From: DATFMH01 sp035267045
GTDB lineage: Bacteria > Bacteroidota > Rhodothermia > Balneolales > DATFMH01
Length of the DNA: 64,000 bases
Assembly: GCA_035267045.1 (NCBI GenBank)
Contig: DATFMH010000069.1
Coordinates: 1-64,000, forward strand
Direction: 5' to 3'
The position numbers and the translations under genes were made by a program. Below are positions 44,587-53,838 of this stretch, in pieces. A model generated the notes under the pieces. It searched no databases. It was not told the DNA's origin and saw only the letters and a list, made by a program, of their open reading frames with translations. How positions within the stretch are numbered: the stretch's first letter is position 1; each line of letters starts with the position of its first letter.

Positions 44587-45720
44587 GTGAAAGTCGTTGT
44601 TTTAAAAGAAACTATTCCCGGCGAAACGAGAGTCGCTCTAAGTCCAGAGACGGTATCAAGCCTCATTCAGAAAAATGGACTCGAAGTTCTCGTGGAAAAA
44701 GACGCTGGCAAACAAGCCGCGTTTCCCGATCGGGACTATGAAAAAGCTGGTGCAAAGATTGTACCAGATGTTAAAGAACTATACAATTCTGCAGATATTT
44801 TGCTAAAAGTGCAGAAACCCACCGAAGAAGAGATAAAAATGATGAAGCCGGGAACGGCTTTGGTCTGCTTTCTTTGGGCATTATACGACAAAAAGCTTGT
44901 CGATCAATTAAAAGATGCCAAAATTACAGCATTCGGTGTGGATGCCATTCCCCGTATCTCCAGGGCCCAAAATATGGACGCTCTATCATCTATGAGTTCC
45001 ATAAGCGGATATAAATCTGTACTGATTGCCGCCAATTCACTAGGTAAATATATGCCTATGATGATGACTGCAGCCGGTACAATCCCTCCCGCAAAGGTCC
45101 TGATATTAGGAGCAGGTGTCGCAGGATTGCAGGCAATTGCCACCGCCCGGAGACTCGGAGCCGTCGTTGAAGCATTCGACGTACGACCGGCCGTAAAAGA
45201 GCAGGTTGAAAGTCTCGGAGCTAAATTTGTGGAAGTCGAATTAGAAGAGCAAGAGACTGAAACAAAAGGTGGTTACGCAAAAGAACTTTCCAGGGAAAGT
45301 CAGGAAAAGCAAAAAGAAGCAATTCATAAACATGCCAAAAAATCGGATGTTGTCATTACAACGGCATTAATCCCCGGCAAACCCGCTCCAAAATTGATAA
45401 CAAAGGAAATGGTTGCCGATATGACAACCGGTTCGGTTATCGTGGACCTTGCTTCTGAACAGGGGGGTAACTGTGAACTCACCAAACCAGGTGAAATAGC
45501 AGTTGAAAACGGCGTCTTTATTCACGGCCCGTTAAACATACCCGGTATGATGGCTGAACATGCCAGTCACCTTTATGCTAAGAACATTTCCGCCTTATTG
45601 ACACATCTGATTAAGGAAGGTGAATTGAATCTCGATTTTGAAGATGAAATCACCCAGTATACAACCATTACACATAATGGTGAGATAATCAGCCCGGTCA
45701 TTAAAAAAGGTGAGATGTAA
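44587..45720 (+). CDS. pntAA: NAD(P) transhydrogenase subunit alpha, part 1 (PntAA)
   Basis: 377 residues from a GTG start. The N-terminal domain (KVVVLKETIPGETRVALSPE) and the NAD-binding domain (ILGAGVAGLQAIATARRLG) match alanine dehydrogenase/PntAA; ASEQGGNCELTKPGE and LNIPGMMAEHASHLY are characteristic of the transhydrogenase. It is the NAD(H)-binding soluble domain of the enzyme. In this organism the alpha chain is split, so the hydrophobic part is the next gene. The operon makes NADPH from NADH using the proton gradient. Confidence 0.95.
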   Translation: MKVVVLKETIPGETRVALSPETVSSLIQKNGLEVLVEKDAGKQAAFPDRDYEKAGAKIVPDVKELYNSADILLKVQKPTEEEIKMMKPGTALVCFLWALYDKKLVDQLKDAKITAFGVDAIPRISRAQNMDALSSMSSISGYKSVLIAANSLGKYMPMMMTAAGTIPPAKVLILGAGVAGLQAIATARRLGAVVEAFDVRPAVKEQVESLGAKFVEVELEEQETETKGGYAKELSRESQEKQKEAIHKHAKKSDVVITTALIPGKPAPKLITKEMVADMTTGSVIVDLASEQGGNCELTKPGEIAVENGVFIHGPLNIPGMMAEHASHLYAKNISALLTHLIKEGELNLDFEDEITQYTTITHNGEIISPVIKKGEM

Positions 45721-45773
45721 TAATCCCGGAGTAACTATTCATTTATTCCAAATAATGATTGGAGTGTAATTAT

Positions 45774-46064
45774 ATGTCAAGTCTATTATTTAATATTTAC
45801 ATATTTGTCCTGGCAAGCTTCGTGGGGTTTGAGGTAATCTCAAAAGTACCCACAACTTTGCACACACCACTGATGTCAGGATCAAATGCTATTTCGGGTA
45901 TTACCATTGTTGGAGCCCTGGTAATAGCCGGAGAAGCGAGTGGTACCCTGTCTACAGTTATAGGGCTTTTTGCAATAATTTTTGCAACGATAAACGTGGT
46001 TGGTGGTTTTGTTGTTACCGACCGTATGCTACAAATGTTTAAAAAGAAGGATGATCAAAAATGA
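45774..46064 (+). CDS. pntAB: NAD(P) transhydrogenase subunit alpha, part 2 (PntAB)
   Basis: 96 residues with about three membrane spans, the C-terminal membrane part of the alpha subunit. Start chosen at the ATG at 45774 (MSSLLFNIYIFVLASFVGFEVISKVP...), because GGAG nine bases upstream is a good ribosome-binding site and the homology begins there; an upstream TTG at 45759 is less likely. It is in the membrane domain through which protons pass. It overlaps pntB by four bases. Confidence 0.92.
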   Translation: MSSLLFNIYIFVLASFVGFEVISKVPTTLHTPLMSGSNAISGITIVGALVIAGEASGTLSTVIGLFAIIFATINVVGGFVVTDRMLQMFKKKDDQK

Positions 46065-47485
46065 GCAACTTTTTACCAGAATCCTTACAAGTATTTGTTC
46101 CGGATACGGTCCAGATTGTCTACATCATAGCTATTACGCTGTTTATTTATGGCTTAAAGAAATTAAGTTCACCAGCTACAGCACGGAACGGTAACCTTTT
46201 AGCGGCCCTCGGTATGTTTTTGGGCGTAATTGTTACCTTACTGGATCGTCAGATTGTTAGTTTTGAATATATTATTGTTGGTATCATCGTAGGTAGTTTA
46301 ATCGGGGTGGTATCAGCCAGGAAAGTCAAAATGACGGCCATGCCAGAAATGGTGGCCATATTCAATGGTTTCGGCGGTGCTGCCTCTGCATTGGTTGCCG
46401 TCGGCGAATATATGAGAACCGTAAATCCTGCCACACTGGCCATCAATGATTTGGTCACACTGGGATTGAGTGTCCTGGTTGGAGCCGTGACGTTTACAGG
46501 AAGTTTCATTGCTTTCGGTAAGTTACGCGGTTTCGTAGCTGGCAAGCCAATCGTGTATGCAGGACAAAAGATCGTGAGTGGTATTATCGGCCTGATTATA
46601 CTTGGTAGTGTTGTAATGCTCGTTATAGAACCAGCTTCTATTAATTACCTCTGGATCAACGCCGCACTTTCACTGATTCTCGGTATCCTGCTTGTGATTC
46701 CGATTGGTGGTGCCGATATGCCGGTTGTTATTGCACTGTTAAACTCCTATTCCGGTATTGCAGCCATGTTAACAGGTTTTGTTCTTAACAATAACCTGCT
46801 TATCGTCAGTGGTGCATTAGTCGGTGCATCCGGAATTATTCTTTCGAATATCATGTGCCAGGCCATGAACCGGAGTCTCGGAAACGTTCTCTTCGGTGCA
46901 TTCGGATCGGATGGTACAGCAATTGCCGGCGGCGGAGATGCTGATTATGACAAATCCGTTCGTGAAGCAAAAGCTGATGACGTCGCAGTAATGACAGCCT
47001 ATGCTCAACGCGTAGTTGTCGTTCCCGGTTACGGTCTCGCCGTAGCCCAGGCACAACACGTTATTCGTGAAGTGGCTAATTTGTTGGAAGAAAAAGGTGT
47101 GGATGTTAAATACGGTATCCACCCGGTTGCCGGACGTATGCCGGGCCACATGAACGTTCTACTGGCTGAAGCCAACGTGCCTTATCCACAGCTTTATGAT
47201 ATGGATGATATCAATCCGGAATTCGAACGGACGGATGTTGTACTCGTAATTGGTGCTAACGACGTTGTAAATCCGGCTGCTCGTACCAATCCCGGTAGCC
47301 CGATTTACGGTATGCCGATATTGAATGTCGATGAGGCCAAAACGGTTGTCGTTCTGAAAAGAAGTTTGAATCCCGGTTTTGCCGGTATTGATAACGAACT
47401 GTTCTATAAGGATAACACATATATGTTCTTTGGCGATGCCAAGAAATCACTGACAGCTCTTGCTAGCGCCATTAAAGAACTATAA
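46061..47485 (+). CDS. pntB: NAD(P) transhydrogenase subunit beta
   Basis: 474 residues. The first ~290 contain about nine membrane spans; the C-terminal domain binds NADP(H) with VVPGYGLAVAQAQH, HPVAGRMPGHMNVLLAEA and GANDVVNPAA motifs, and ends in GFAGIDNELFY. It is the last gene of the three-gene pnt operon, overlapping pntAB by an ATGA. Confidence 0.96.
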   Translation: MSNFLPESLQVFVPDTVQIVYIIAITLFIYGLKKLSSPATARNGNLLAALGMFLGVIVTLLDRQIVSFEYIIVGIIVGSLIGVVSARKVKMTAMPEMVAIFNGFGGAASALVAVGEYMRTVNPATLAINDLVTLGLSVLVGAVTFTGSFIAFGKLRGFVAGKPIVYAGQKIVSGIIGLIILGSVVMLVIEPASINYLWINAALSLILGILLVIPIGGADMPVVIALLNSYSGIAAMLTGFVLNNNLLIVSGALVGASGIILSNIMCQAMNRSLGNVLFGAFGSDGTAIAGGGDADYDKSVREAKADDVAVMTAYAQRVVVVPGYGLAVAQAQHVIREVANLLEEKGVDVKYGIHPVAGRMPGHMNVLLAEANVPYPQLYDMDDINPEFERTDVVLVIGANDVVNPAARTNPGSPIYGMPILNVDEAKTVVVLKRSLNPGFAGIDNELFYKDNTYMFFGDAKKSLTALASAIKEL

Positions 47486-47506
47486 AATCTAATTTTTAGA
47501 TCTTTT

Positions 47507-47543
47507 AAGAGGGACCGTACTTATTACGATCCCTCTTTTTTTT
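47507..47543 (+). terminator. Terminator of the pnt operon
   Basis: AAGAGGGA (47507-47514) pairs with TCCCTCTT (47530-47537), followed by T-run. It lies 22 bases after the pntB stop codon. Confidence 0.88.
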
Positions 47544-47685
47544 CTTACAAATCCGTTATCAAGGCAAAAAATATACACATCCCACTCCAAAAACTTTATC
47601 CGTTTAATCGCATTACTTATAAAAATTAGTTATATATATTTTTAACAAAGACAATTACTTGTAATACATATAGATATATATCATA

Positions 47686-48468
47686 ATGAAAAAGATACTT
47701 TTATCATTTATACTTATCATAGGATTAATCGGCTGTAAATCTTCCAGCTACTCTACTTCTAATAGCAAACAACCATGCAAGGTTCTCATGAAAGAGCTTC
47801 AGGGAACGTATACCGGCGGTTGTAAAAAAGGATTAGCTAACGGCAATGGTAAAGCCATAGGAACCGATACCTATCAAGGGCATTTTAAAAAAGGATATCC
47901 CGATGGGAAAGGAACGTATACCTGGGCTTCAGGTGCCCAATACAAGGGAAAATGGGAAAAAGGTAAACAAAATGGTCTGGGATCATTTACCATAACTAAA
48001 AATGATTCATCGAGAGTAAAAAAAGGATATTGGGTTGATGGAAAATACGCAGGTAAAAACAAACCTAAACCGCCGTATCAAATTGAAACAAAAAGAAGTA
48101 TCAGTAATGTCAGATTCAGGAAGTTGTCTGATAAGGGTAATAATATTAGTCTAAGATTCACACAAAATGGTACAGATGTCAAAAAATTTGTTAAAAATTT
48201 GTTGCTTAATGGGAATTCCGGTACTTCAAACACTTCACTAACAAACAACATCGGTTTTGATAAGGTAGATTTCCCTTTTGAGGGAATCATTAGTTATACT
48301 ATTTCCAATAGTTTCAGTATGAGCAAATTACAACCTTTGCCATTAAAGAAAAGCGGGAATGACAATAATTCAGTTTCCAGTGATTCCAAACCAAATAGTT
48401 CAGATTGTCAATTGAAATTCGTGATTAACAAACCCGGCAACTGGGAAATTATTATCGCAAATAATTAA
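47686..48468 (+). CDS. MORN-repeat lipoprotein, copy 1
   Basis: 260 residues. The lipobox is LIGC with Cys17, and the mature protein has a short Ser-rich linker (KSSSYSTSNSKQP). Three MORN-type repeats follow (YTGGCKKGLANGNGKAIG, YQGHFKKGYPDGKGTYTW, YKGKWEKGKQNGLGSFT), then a beta-rich C-terminal half with no known domain. MORN repeats often bind phospholipids or proteins. It is the tandem partner of 48693-49403, to which it is nearly identical in its N-terminal half. Copy 1 carries an extra Ser/Asn-rich insert near residues 210-240. Function unknown. Confidence 0.85.
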   Translation: MKKILLSFILIIGLIGCKSSSYSTSNSKQPCKVLMKELQGTYTGGCKKGLANGNGKAIGTDTYQGHFKKGYPDGKGTYTWASGAQYKGKWEKGKQNGLGSFTITKNDSSRVKKGYWVDGKYAGKNKPKPPYQIETKRSISNVRFRKLSDKGNNISLRFTQNGTDVKKFVKNLLLNGNSGTSNTSLTNNIGFDKVDFPFEGIISYTISNSFSMSKLQPLPLKKSGNDNNSVSSDSKPNSSDCQLKFVINKPGNWEIIIANN

Positions 48469-48517
48469 CTGGCATTTATAGGTGATGTTATTGAGTAATG
48501 TAATTCAACACCTGGTA

Positions 48518-48645
48518 AAAAAAGGGCGTTATGTTATAACATAGTGCTCTTTAACTCACAAACGAAAATCCTGATTTCGTTTAAGAATCTGATCTTTCAT
48601 GGTGGATTTATTTTTGTAAACACAGATTGATAATTACTGGCAATA
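48518..48645 (-). pseudogene. Decayed 3' end of a DUF4340 gene with its terminator
   Basis: On the minus strand 48645-48570 is clearly alike to the end of the DUF4340 gene (51299-52240): LIASNYQSVFTK then, after a frameshift, MKDQILKRNQDF, against LTASNYPYVFTK and IKDQILKRKQDL. About 50 bases around the original stop codon are deleted. Immediately downstream, 48518-48560 also resembles the terminator of that operon at 51236-51271, and keeps a hairpin with a T-run on the minus strand. It lies between the two MORN genes and may act as terminator for copy 1. Confidence 0.8.
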
Positions 48646-48692
48646 AGAAGATAAAAGACAATTGCTAATAATGAATATAATTCTATATCATC

Positions 48693-49403
48693 ATGAAAAT
48701 ATTACTTTTAGCATTTATACTCATCGTTGGATTAATCGGCTGTAAATCTTCCAGTTACTCAACTTCTAATAGCAAACAACCATGCAAGGTTCTTAAAAAA
48801 GAACTTCAGGAAAAATATACAGGTGGTTGTAAAAGAGGATTGGCAAATGGGGAAGGTAAAGCCGTAGGAACCGACACTTACCAGGGGCATTTCAAAAAAG
48901 GACTACCTGACGGAGAGGGTACTTATAAATGGGCTTCCGGAGCTATCTATAAGGGTGAATGGAGCAAAGGCAAGCGGGATGGGAAAGGTACATATACCAA
49001 TTCAAGTAAAAGCCAGGCCAACGCAAAAAGCGGATATTGGCGGGAAGGAAAATATCTGGGGAAAAATGAGCCCAAACCACCCTATAAAATTAATCGTAAA
49101 CGAAGTATAACACGTGTAAGTTTTATAAAGATGTCTGATAAGGGTAATGACATTCACCTTTCATTCAGGCAAAACGGATCAGATTCAAAATCATTGGTTA
49201 GAAATTTATTACTTAATGGAAGCTCCGGAACATTTAATAATACTCTGACGAGTAATTTTATAGGTTTTCAAAAAGTAAGTTTCCCGTTTAAGGGCGGCCT
49301 TGATTATTATATACCTAATAGCATGGGTTCATATAATATGGAATGCCAAATGGATTTTACTATTAATAAACCCGGAACCTGGGAAATTACTGTGGTAAAT
49401 TAA
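48693..49403 (+). CDS. MORN-repeat lipoprotein, copy 2
   Basis: 236 residues. Same layout as copy 1: LIGC lipobox, the identical KSSSYSTSNSKQPCKVL linker, three MORN repeats (YTGGCKRGLANGEGKAVG, YQGHFKKGLPDGEGTYKW, YKGEWSKGKRDGKGTYT) and a similar C-terminal half ending in NKPGTWEITVVN (copy 1 ends NKPGNWEIIIANN). It lacks the Ser/Asn-rich insert of copy 1. The two are tandem duplicates separated by a decayed gene fragment. Function unknown. Confidence 0.85.
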   Translation: MKILLLAFILIVGLIGCKSSSYSTSNSKQPCKVLKKELQEKYTGGCKRGLANGEGKAVGTDTYQGHFKKGLPDGEGTYKWASGAIYKGEWSKGKRDGKGTYTNSSKSQANAKSGYWREGKYLGKNEPKPPYKINRKRSITRVSFIKMSDKGNDIHLSFRQNGSDSKSLVRNLLLNGSSGTFNNTLTSNFIGFQKVSFPFKGGLDYYIPNSMGSYNMECQMDFTINKPGTWEITVVN

Positions 49404-49543
49404 TGTGAAGCCATAGCCCCTAAAGTGGCAAACACACACCTGCCTGCAGCGAATATATCAGGAGGAATATTATAAACTTCCACTTGTTATCATTCCGATT
49501 CGGGGCAATGATTTGCAACAAACATTGGTATAGCTTTAGAAAG

Positions 49544-49568
49544 GTAAGACAGTATGAAACCGTCTTAC
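49544..49568 (-). terminator. Hairpin at the end of the MFS gene
   Basis: GTAAGAC (49544-49550) pairs with GTCTTAC (49562-49568), directly after the MFS stop codon on the minus strand, with CTTTCT following the stem. Confidence 0.55.
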
Positions 49569-49570
49569 AG

Positions 49571-50827
49571 CTACGCTTTTTCGTAAAATTTCATGGCTAA
49601 TAACAGAAAGGCACTGGCTAATATCCCACATACTACTAAAACGGTCATAAGAGCGTGGGCCACTCCGTTCGGTCCGGTATAAACATTGTCGATGAGATAA
49701 CCGGTTAACGGCGGACCAAAACCGAATCCTATAATACTGATGACAAACAGGTAAATTCCCCCGGCAAGTGCACGCATTCCGGGTGTAACCAGATCCTGAA
49801 TGATGGCAGGAGCAACACCATTATAAGATGATGCAATACTGGCTCCCACCCCGATAAGAATCAACGCTTCCAATCCATTATCGGCATATAAACCGGCATA
49901 AAACAACGGCAGACAGGCGATACCGGCTAAGATACCCATCCAGAATCGATATTTAGGGTTTCTTCGTGCCAGAACATCGGCCATTTTACCTGAGAGCATG
50001 ATTGTGATACCTGTCAAAAACATGAACCAACCGTAATGCGGTAATAACAACGGGGCCTTGAAACGGTCCACAAAAATATTACTGATAAAACTTAATAACG
50101 AATACCCGGAAAATGCCAAAAAGGCAAAACCAATATTATGAAAAACGATAGCCGGTCGCCCGATCATGTATTTTAAAACAGCCTTCAAAGGCGGGGCCTC
50201 TTCCGATTTCTTTTGTTCGGATATACCGCGAGGCAACTCTCTGATATACAAATATGCGATAACTGCCAGTATAATCCCCGGAGTACCGACGGTCAGAAAT
50301 GCCGTACGCCAGCTATAAAGCTCACCGATATAACCACCAACCAAAAATGACAGGCCGATCCCGATGAATATTCCGGAGGAGTAGATGGATATGACCGTTG
50401 CGCGTTGGGACGGCTTAAAATAATCAGACAACAGGGAATAGGCCGCGGGGCTACAGGCCGCCTCATTAATACCAACTATTACACGTGCGAAGAGAAGAAT
50501 GCCGAATGTCGCGGCAAAACCGCTCAAAATCGTTGCAAAACTCCAGATTAATAATCCCCCGGCTATAATAAGGCGACGGGAATAAACATCGGCGAGGCGT
50601 CCCATGGGTATGCCGAATATGGCATAGAAGAAAGAAAATGCCGTTCCGTACAGATAGCCGATTTGTAAATTGGATATATTCAGGTCTTTCCGGATTTGAG
50701 TACCGAGTACGGCCACTATCTGCCGGTCAACAAAGTTGATCGTATAAATGAGTGTTAATAGGACCAATATGCCAATAGCATATTTACTGCCTATCTTTTT
50801 TTTAGCATCCTGAATTGAAACCGGCAT
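49571..50827 (-). CDS. Spinster-like MFS transporter
   Basis: 418 residues with 12 predicted spans. The N-terminal motif INFVDRQIVAVLGTQIRKDL, GRLADVYSRR (the cytoplasmic loop-2 motif) and WRTAFLTVGTPG are typical of the bacterial Spinster-type MFS. Characterised members move lipids, sugars or organic anions; the substrate here is not known. No operon partner: it is convergent with MORN copy 2 and separated from the gld operon by a 470-base spacer. Confidence 0.85.
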   Translation of the reverse strand: MPVSIQDAKKKIGSKYAIGILVLLTLIYTINFVDRQIVAVLGTQIRKDLNISNLQIGYLYGTAFSFFYAIFGIPMGRLADVYSRRLIIAGGLLIWSFATILSGFAATFGILLFARVIVGINEAACSPAAYSLLSDYFKPSQRATVISIYSSGIFIGIGLSFLVGGYIGELYSWRTAFLTVGTPGIILAVIAYLYIRELPRGISEQKKSEEAPPLKAVLKYMIGRPAIVFHNIGFAFLAFSGYSLLSFISNIFVDRFKAPLLLPHYGWFMFLTGITIMLSGKMADVLARRNPKYRFWMGILAGIACLPLFYAGLYADNGLEALILIGVGASIASSYNGVAPAIIQDLVTPGMRALAGGIYLFVISIIGFGFGPPLTGYLIDNVYTGPNGVAHALMTVLVVCGILASAFLLLAMKFYEKA

Positions 50828-51124
50828 GTAGTAATAAAAGGGATAAAAATTTCATATAATCAAAGCTAAAAAATAGCAGATATTCATGATTTGTACGAAC
50901 ATTAATAGATTTAAATATACCTATTGAATTGAACGGGGACTATGGAGACGATACGGATTTTCTCGAACAAAAAATATTATGCAGAGACGTGCCATGACCT
51001 TTTCCTACGAGCGTTATATGCCAATTGTTGGCAATCCGAAGCCTGATAAGGTTGGATTATTTTAAATCAGCAACGAGATATATATAGCCCAAGTTGTCTT
51101 TTAGTAATTTATAATAACACCTTT

Positions 51125-51152
51125 CTGGATCCTGAATCAAGTTCAGGATGAC
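51125..51152. repeat. Dispersed palindromic repeat (GTCATCCTGAACTTGATTCAGGATC type)
   Basis: Core TCCTGAA-TCAAG-TTCAGGA inside CTGGATCC...GGATGAC. This palindrome family is widespread in intergenic DNA of many bacteria. Confidence 0.6.
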
Positions 51153-51235
51153 TATATTTTGATGGGTTCTTGCTATTATAGCCTGAATATCTAAATTGAA
51201 TTCCCATCCCTCATTCTCCCATATCAGGTTTTTAT

Positions 51236-51271
51236 TGAAAAAGGCTACCATGTTGTAACACAGTAGCCTTT
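51236..51271 (-). terminator. Terminator of the gld operon
   Basis: AAAGGCTAC (51240-51248) pairs with GTAGCCTTT (51263-51271) with an inner TGTT/AACA pair, followed by a T-run on the minus strand. It lies about 30-60 bases beyond the DUF4340 stop codon. A decayed copy of it occurs at 48518-48560. Confidence 0.85.
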
Positions 51272-51298
51272 AACATAATTACCTGGTCTTATCTGATA

Positions 51299-52240
51299 TT
51301 ATTTCTTCTTATTCATAATCAGGTCTTGTTTGCGTTTGAGAATCTGATCTTTTATGGTCGATTTATTCTTTGTGAAAACATATGGATAATTACTCGCCGT
51401 AAGGATATACATGTTTTTATCCTTTTTATCAGGTTTGATTTTGAGCGTATTGGAAGTTCCGTTATCCATCTGAAGATCTATTTGATACAATGGGGTACCA
51501 AAATCCGACGGTTTAATCGAGTCTTTGAATCCATCCGCTCTTAAATCCGCCAAATTCTGAATAATATTTGTTGTCATACTCGTTTTAAGCGAATCACTTC
51601 CATACATCCAGAGATTTTTACCGGCATTAGTCATGCTATAGGAGCTGTCGGCCGGGAATTTCATGTCCACCTGTTTAACAGCCGTCTTATCGATGGTCCA
51701 TATTTTCTTATCCCGCCAGTCATCCGGTTTCTGATTATACATGGCTGACAAATAACCATCAACGGTGTAAACGATATCTTTACCCGCCGGCCTTACATAG
51801 GTATTCATCGAGCGCCGGCTGGCAAAAGCAAAACGCCCGAGTATTATACTGGCCAACTGGTTACCACCATTAAAGAAAGTGACTTTTGTGCCAGTCGTAT
51901 CAACCTGATACCGGGTGAATGATTTTTTATCCCGTGTAACAATGGCGTTAGGCATCAGGCCTGTTAACTGGCCAATGGCCCGATCAACCTGGTTCTTATC
52001 CGCGGGATACAATTGTTCATTATGCCCGCGAACTTCCCACTTCCCTTTCTGCTTCAACAGGGTGACCTTCCCGTTTTTTGGGGTATTAATCTGAATCTTA
52101 TCGACTTTTGCCGAATCCAGCTTAATCACGGCAGATTGCAATCCCTTACTCGACGAGCCATTTCCCGTCAATTTTACTATTCCTGTTAATACCAGTAAAA
52201 CAGCGAACAGAGCTAATAATGTTTTAGTTGCGTTACTCAT
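51299..52240 (-). CDS. DUF4340 protein, last gene of the gld operon
   Basis: 313 residues. An N-terminal membrane segment (residues about 6-22) is followed by a periplasmic beta-rich domain with the DUF4340 pattern (KGKWEVRGHNEQLYPADKNQVDRAI, given in part: YPADKNQVDRAI; GRFAFASRRSMNTYVRP; VYTVDGYLSAMYN). The family usually sits next to GldG-like proteins in ABC-2-type operons with gliding-type genes and is probably a substrate-contacting or scaffolding subunit. It starts 11 bases after gldG. Its 3' end was copied to 48518-48645. Confidence 0.9.
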   Translation of the reverse strand: MSNATKTLLALFAVLLVLTGIVKLTGNGSSSKGLQSAVIKLDSAKVDKIQINTPKNGKVTLLKQKGKWEVRGHNEQLYPADKNQVDRAIGQLTGLMPNAIVTRDKKSFTRYQVDTTGTKVTFFNGGNQLASIILGRFAFASRRSMNTYVRPAGKDIVYTVDGYLSAMYNQKPDDWRDKKIWTIDKTAVKQVDMKFPADSSYSMTNAGKNLWMYGSDSLKTSMTTNIIQNLADLRADGFKDSIKPSDFGTPLYQIDLQMDNGTSNTLKIKPDKKDKNMYILTASNYPYVFTKNKSTIKDQILKRKQDLIMNKKK

Positions 52241-52251
52241 AGAATCACTAC

Positions 52252-53838
52252 TTATAGTCCTTGTTCAATCCATCGGCGTCTGCGCGACTTCTTCCGTTCG
52301 TACCGGAAAAAACCATAACCTAATACCAGGAGTATGGGTAGAAAGACATTCACATACTTAAGCACTGCTTTGGTATTATCACTAACGATCTTCAGTGGCC
52401 TGTTTGTGATACCTTTGGTCCGAAGTGCGATTAACCCCGTATCATCGGCCAGCCAATCAACGCTGTTGACCATCAGATTGATATTATCATCAGGCAGTTT
52501 CTGTTGATTTGGGCGAACGCCGTTTACTACAAAATCACCGTCACCAATCACGATCATTGAAGTCGGCACACTTTTCTTCAGCCGTAAGTGCAGACTATCA
52601 ACTCCGGCATATGCAGAAGTAAACCTCCCTTTTATGAGTGCGGCCAAAGGCAATTTCGGGCTTTTGAATTCATCTTTATTCCAGTTTTGAAATGGATTAA
52701 CATTCATATATCCTCTTGCCATACCTGATTTTTCGGAACTCCTGGCCAACACCGTGATCTTCTGAGAGGAATCGGCTTTTGAAATATTCAACGACGAAAC
52801 AAATTTAAATACCACCGATTCCAGGCCCTTGGTGATCGGGTTGTCTCCAAAATGGGTTATTATGGGTATGTAAGGATAGCGAACCCGGTTCACGAATTGG
52901 AATCCACCCTGTTGTTGGCGAACACCTATGGAGCTGCTGCTAACGTCCCTGACCAAATCGGCATTGATAGGTAAATGATAATTGGCCAACAGCTTATTTA
53001 TACCGATATCTTCGGGAACTGCCATTCCCCGTTGAATATTAGCCTGTACTTCATTAATCGCGAAGACTGCTTTTCCACCGGCCATGATATATTGATCTAT
53101 GGCTTGCAGCTCTTTCGGTTTTAATTTCTGTTTGGGAGCAATAACCATCAGCACTTCTATATTTGCCGGAACCTGGGTGGTATCCAATCCGGTTACATTC
53201 ACAACATCATATTCCTGGTTCAGTTCCTGCATGAGTTGCGGCATAGCCCTCTGACCCGGTTCTCCATCACCCTGCAACAGCCCGATTTTGGGTTTCTTCT
53301 TGATTGTCAGGCGCTTGATGGTACTGGCTATCGTATATTCCATCGCCGTACCGGGTTTTACAACCGGGATAATTTGTCGTTTACCTTCATACTGAAATAT
53401 GGCTCCAAGGTAAGCACGTTTCTGTGAGACCTGATCCCGTTTACGTACATCAACCATTACCGGGCGTATACCGGCCTTTTGAGCTTTCTGTTCCGTCTGG
53501 TCATTTTTATTGGGATTAATAAATTTATATTCCACATTACCACCGGAATAGGTACGGAACTCATCCAAAAGATTCCGGAACTGATCCTGTACCATCGTTA
53601 ATCGGGGTGGAAGCTGACCGGAAAAATATGCGGTAACAGTCACCGGATCTTTGATTGTTTTGGCAATCTCCTTACTCGGTTTCGATAAGGTATATTCGTG
53701 GTTATCCGTTAAATCAAGCCTGAGTATCACACCCGAAACGAGGTAATTCAATAAGAACAGGCATCCAATAACCAGGAATATCTGAAATATCGACTCTTTT
53801 TTATTCTGTAAAAAACCGTCAAACCAATTCATGACCAA
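52252..53838 (-). CDS. gldG: GldG-like ABC transporter auxiliary protein
   Basis: 528 residues, with one membrane span near the N-terminus and one near the C-terminus (LPILLVLGYGFFRY). Between them lies the GldG-type ABC-associated domain (YEFHEYTLSKPSKEI..., ANIEVLMVIAPKQKLKPKEL, QYIMAGGKAVFAINE). In Flavobacterium the protein works with GldA and GldF in an ABC transporter required for gliding. Gliding itself is not implied, because the set also occurs in non-gliders. It overlaps gldF by 10 bases. Confidence 0.9.
   Translation of the reverse strand: MVMNWFDGFLQNKKESIFQIFLVIGCLFLLNYLVSGVILRLDLTDNHEYTLSKPSKEIAKTIKDPVTVTAYFSGQLPPRLTMVQDQFRNLLDEFRTYSGGNVEYKFINPNKNDQTEQKAQKAGIRPVMVDVRKRDQVSQKRAYLGAIFQYEGKRQIIPVVKPGTAMEYTIASTIKRLTIKKKPKIGLLQGDGEPGQRAMPQLMQELNQEYDVVNVTGLDTTQVPANIEVLMVIAPKQKLKPKELQAIDQYIMAGGKAVFAINEVQANIQRGMAVPEDIGINKLLANYHLPINADLVRDVSSSSIGVRQQQGGFQFVNRVRYPYIPIITHFGDNPITKGLESVVFKFVSSLNISKADSSQKITVLARSSEKSGMARGYMNVNPFQNWNKDEFKSPKLPLAALIKGRFTSAYAGVDSLHLRLKKSVPTSMIVIGDGDFVVNGVRPNQQKLPDDNINLMVNSVDWLADDTGLIALRTKGITNRPLKIVSDNTKAVLKYVNVFLPILLVLGYGFFRYERKKSRRRRWIEQGL

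Larger units (their letters stand above)
50828..51298. other. Spacer with dispersed repeat fragments and operon terminator
   Basis: 471 bases. It contains GCAGAGACGTGCCATG near 50981-50996, half of a palindrome family common in Bacteroidota intergenic DNA, a second palindromic repeat at 51125-51152, and the gld operon terminator. The minus-strand reading frame 51251-51057 runs through the repeat and is not a gene. Confidence 0.5.

Noticed and set aside
51057..51251. 64-codon minus-strand frame upstream of the MFS gene
   Set aside because: It runs through the TCCTGAA/TTCAGGA dispersed repeat; peptides such as VILNLIQDP are typical translations of that repeat.
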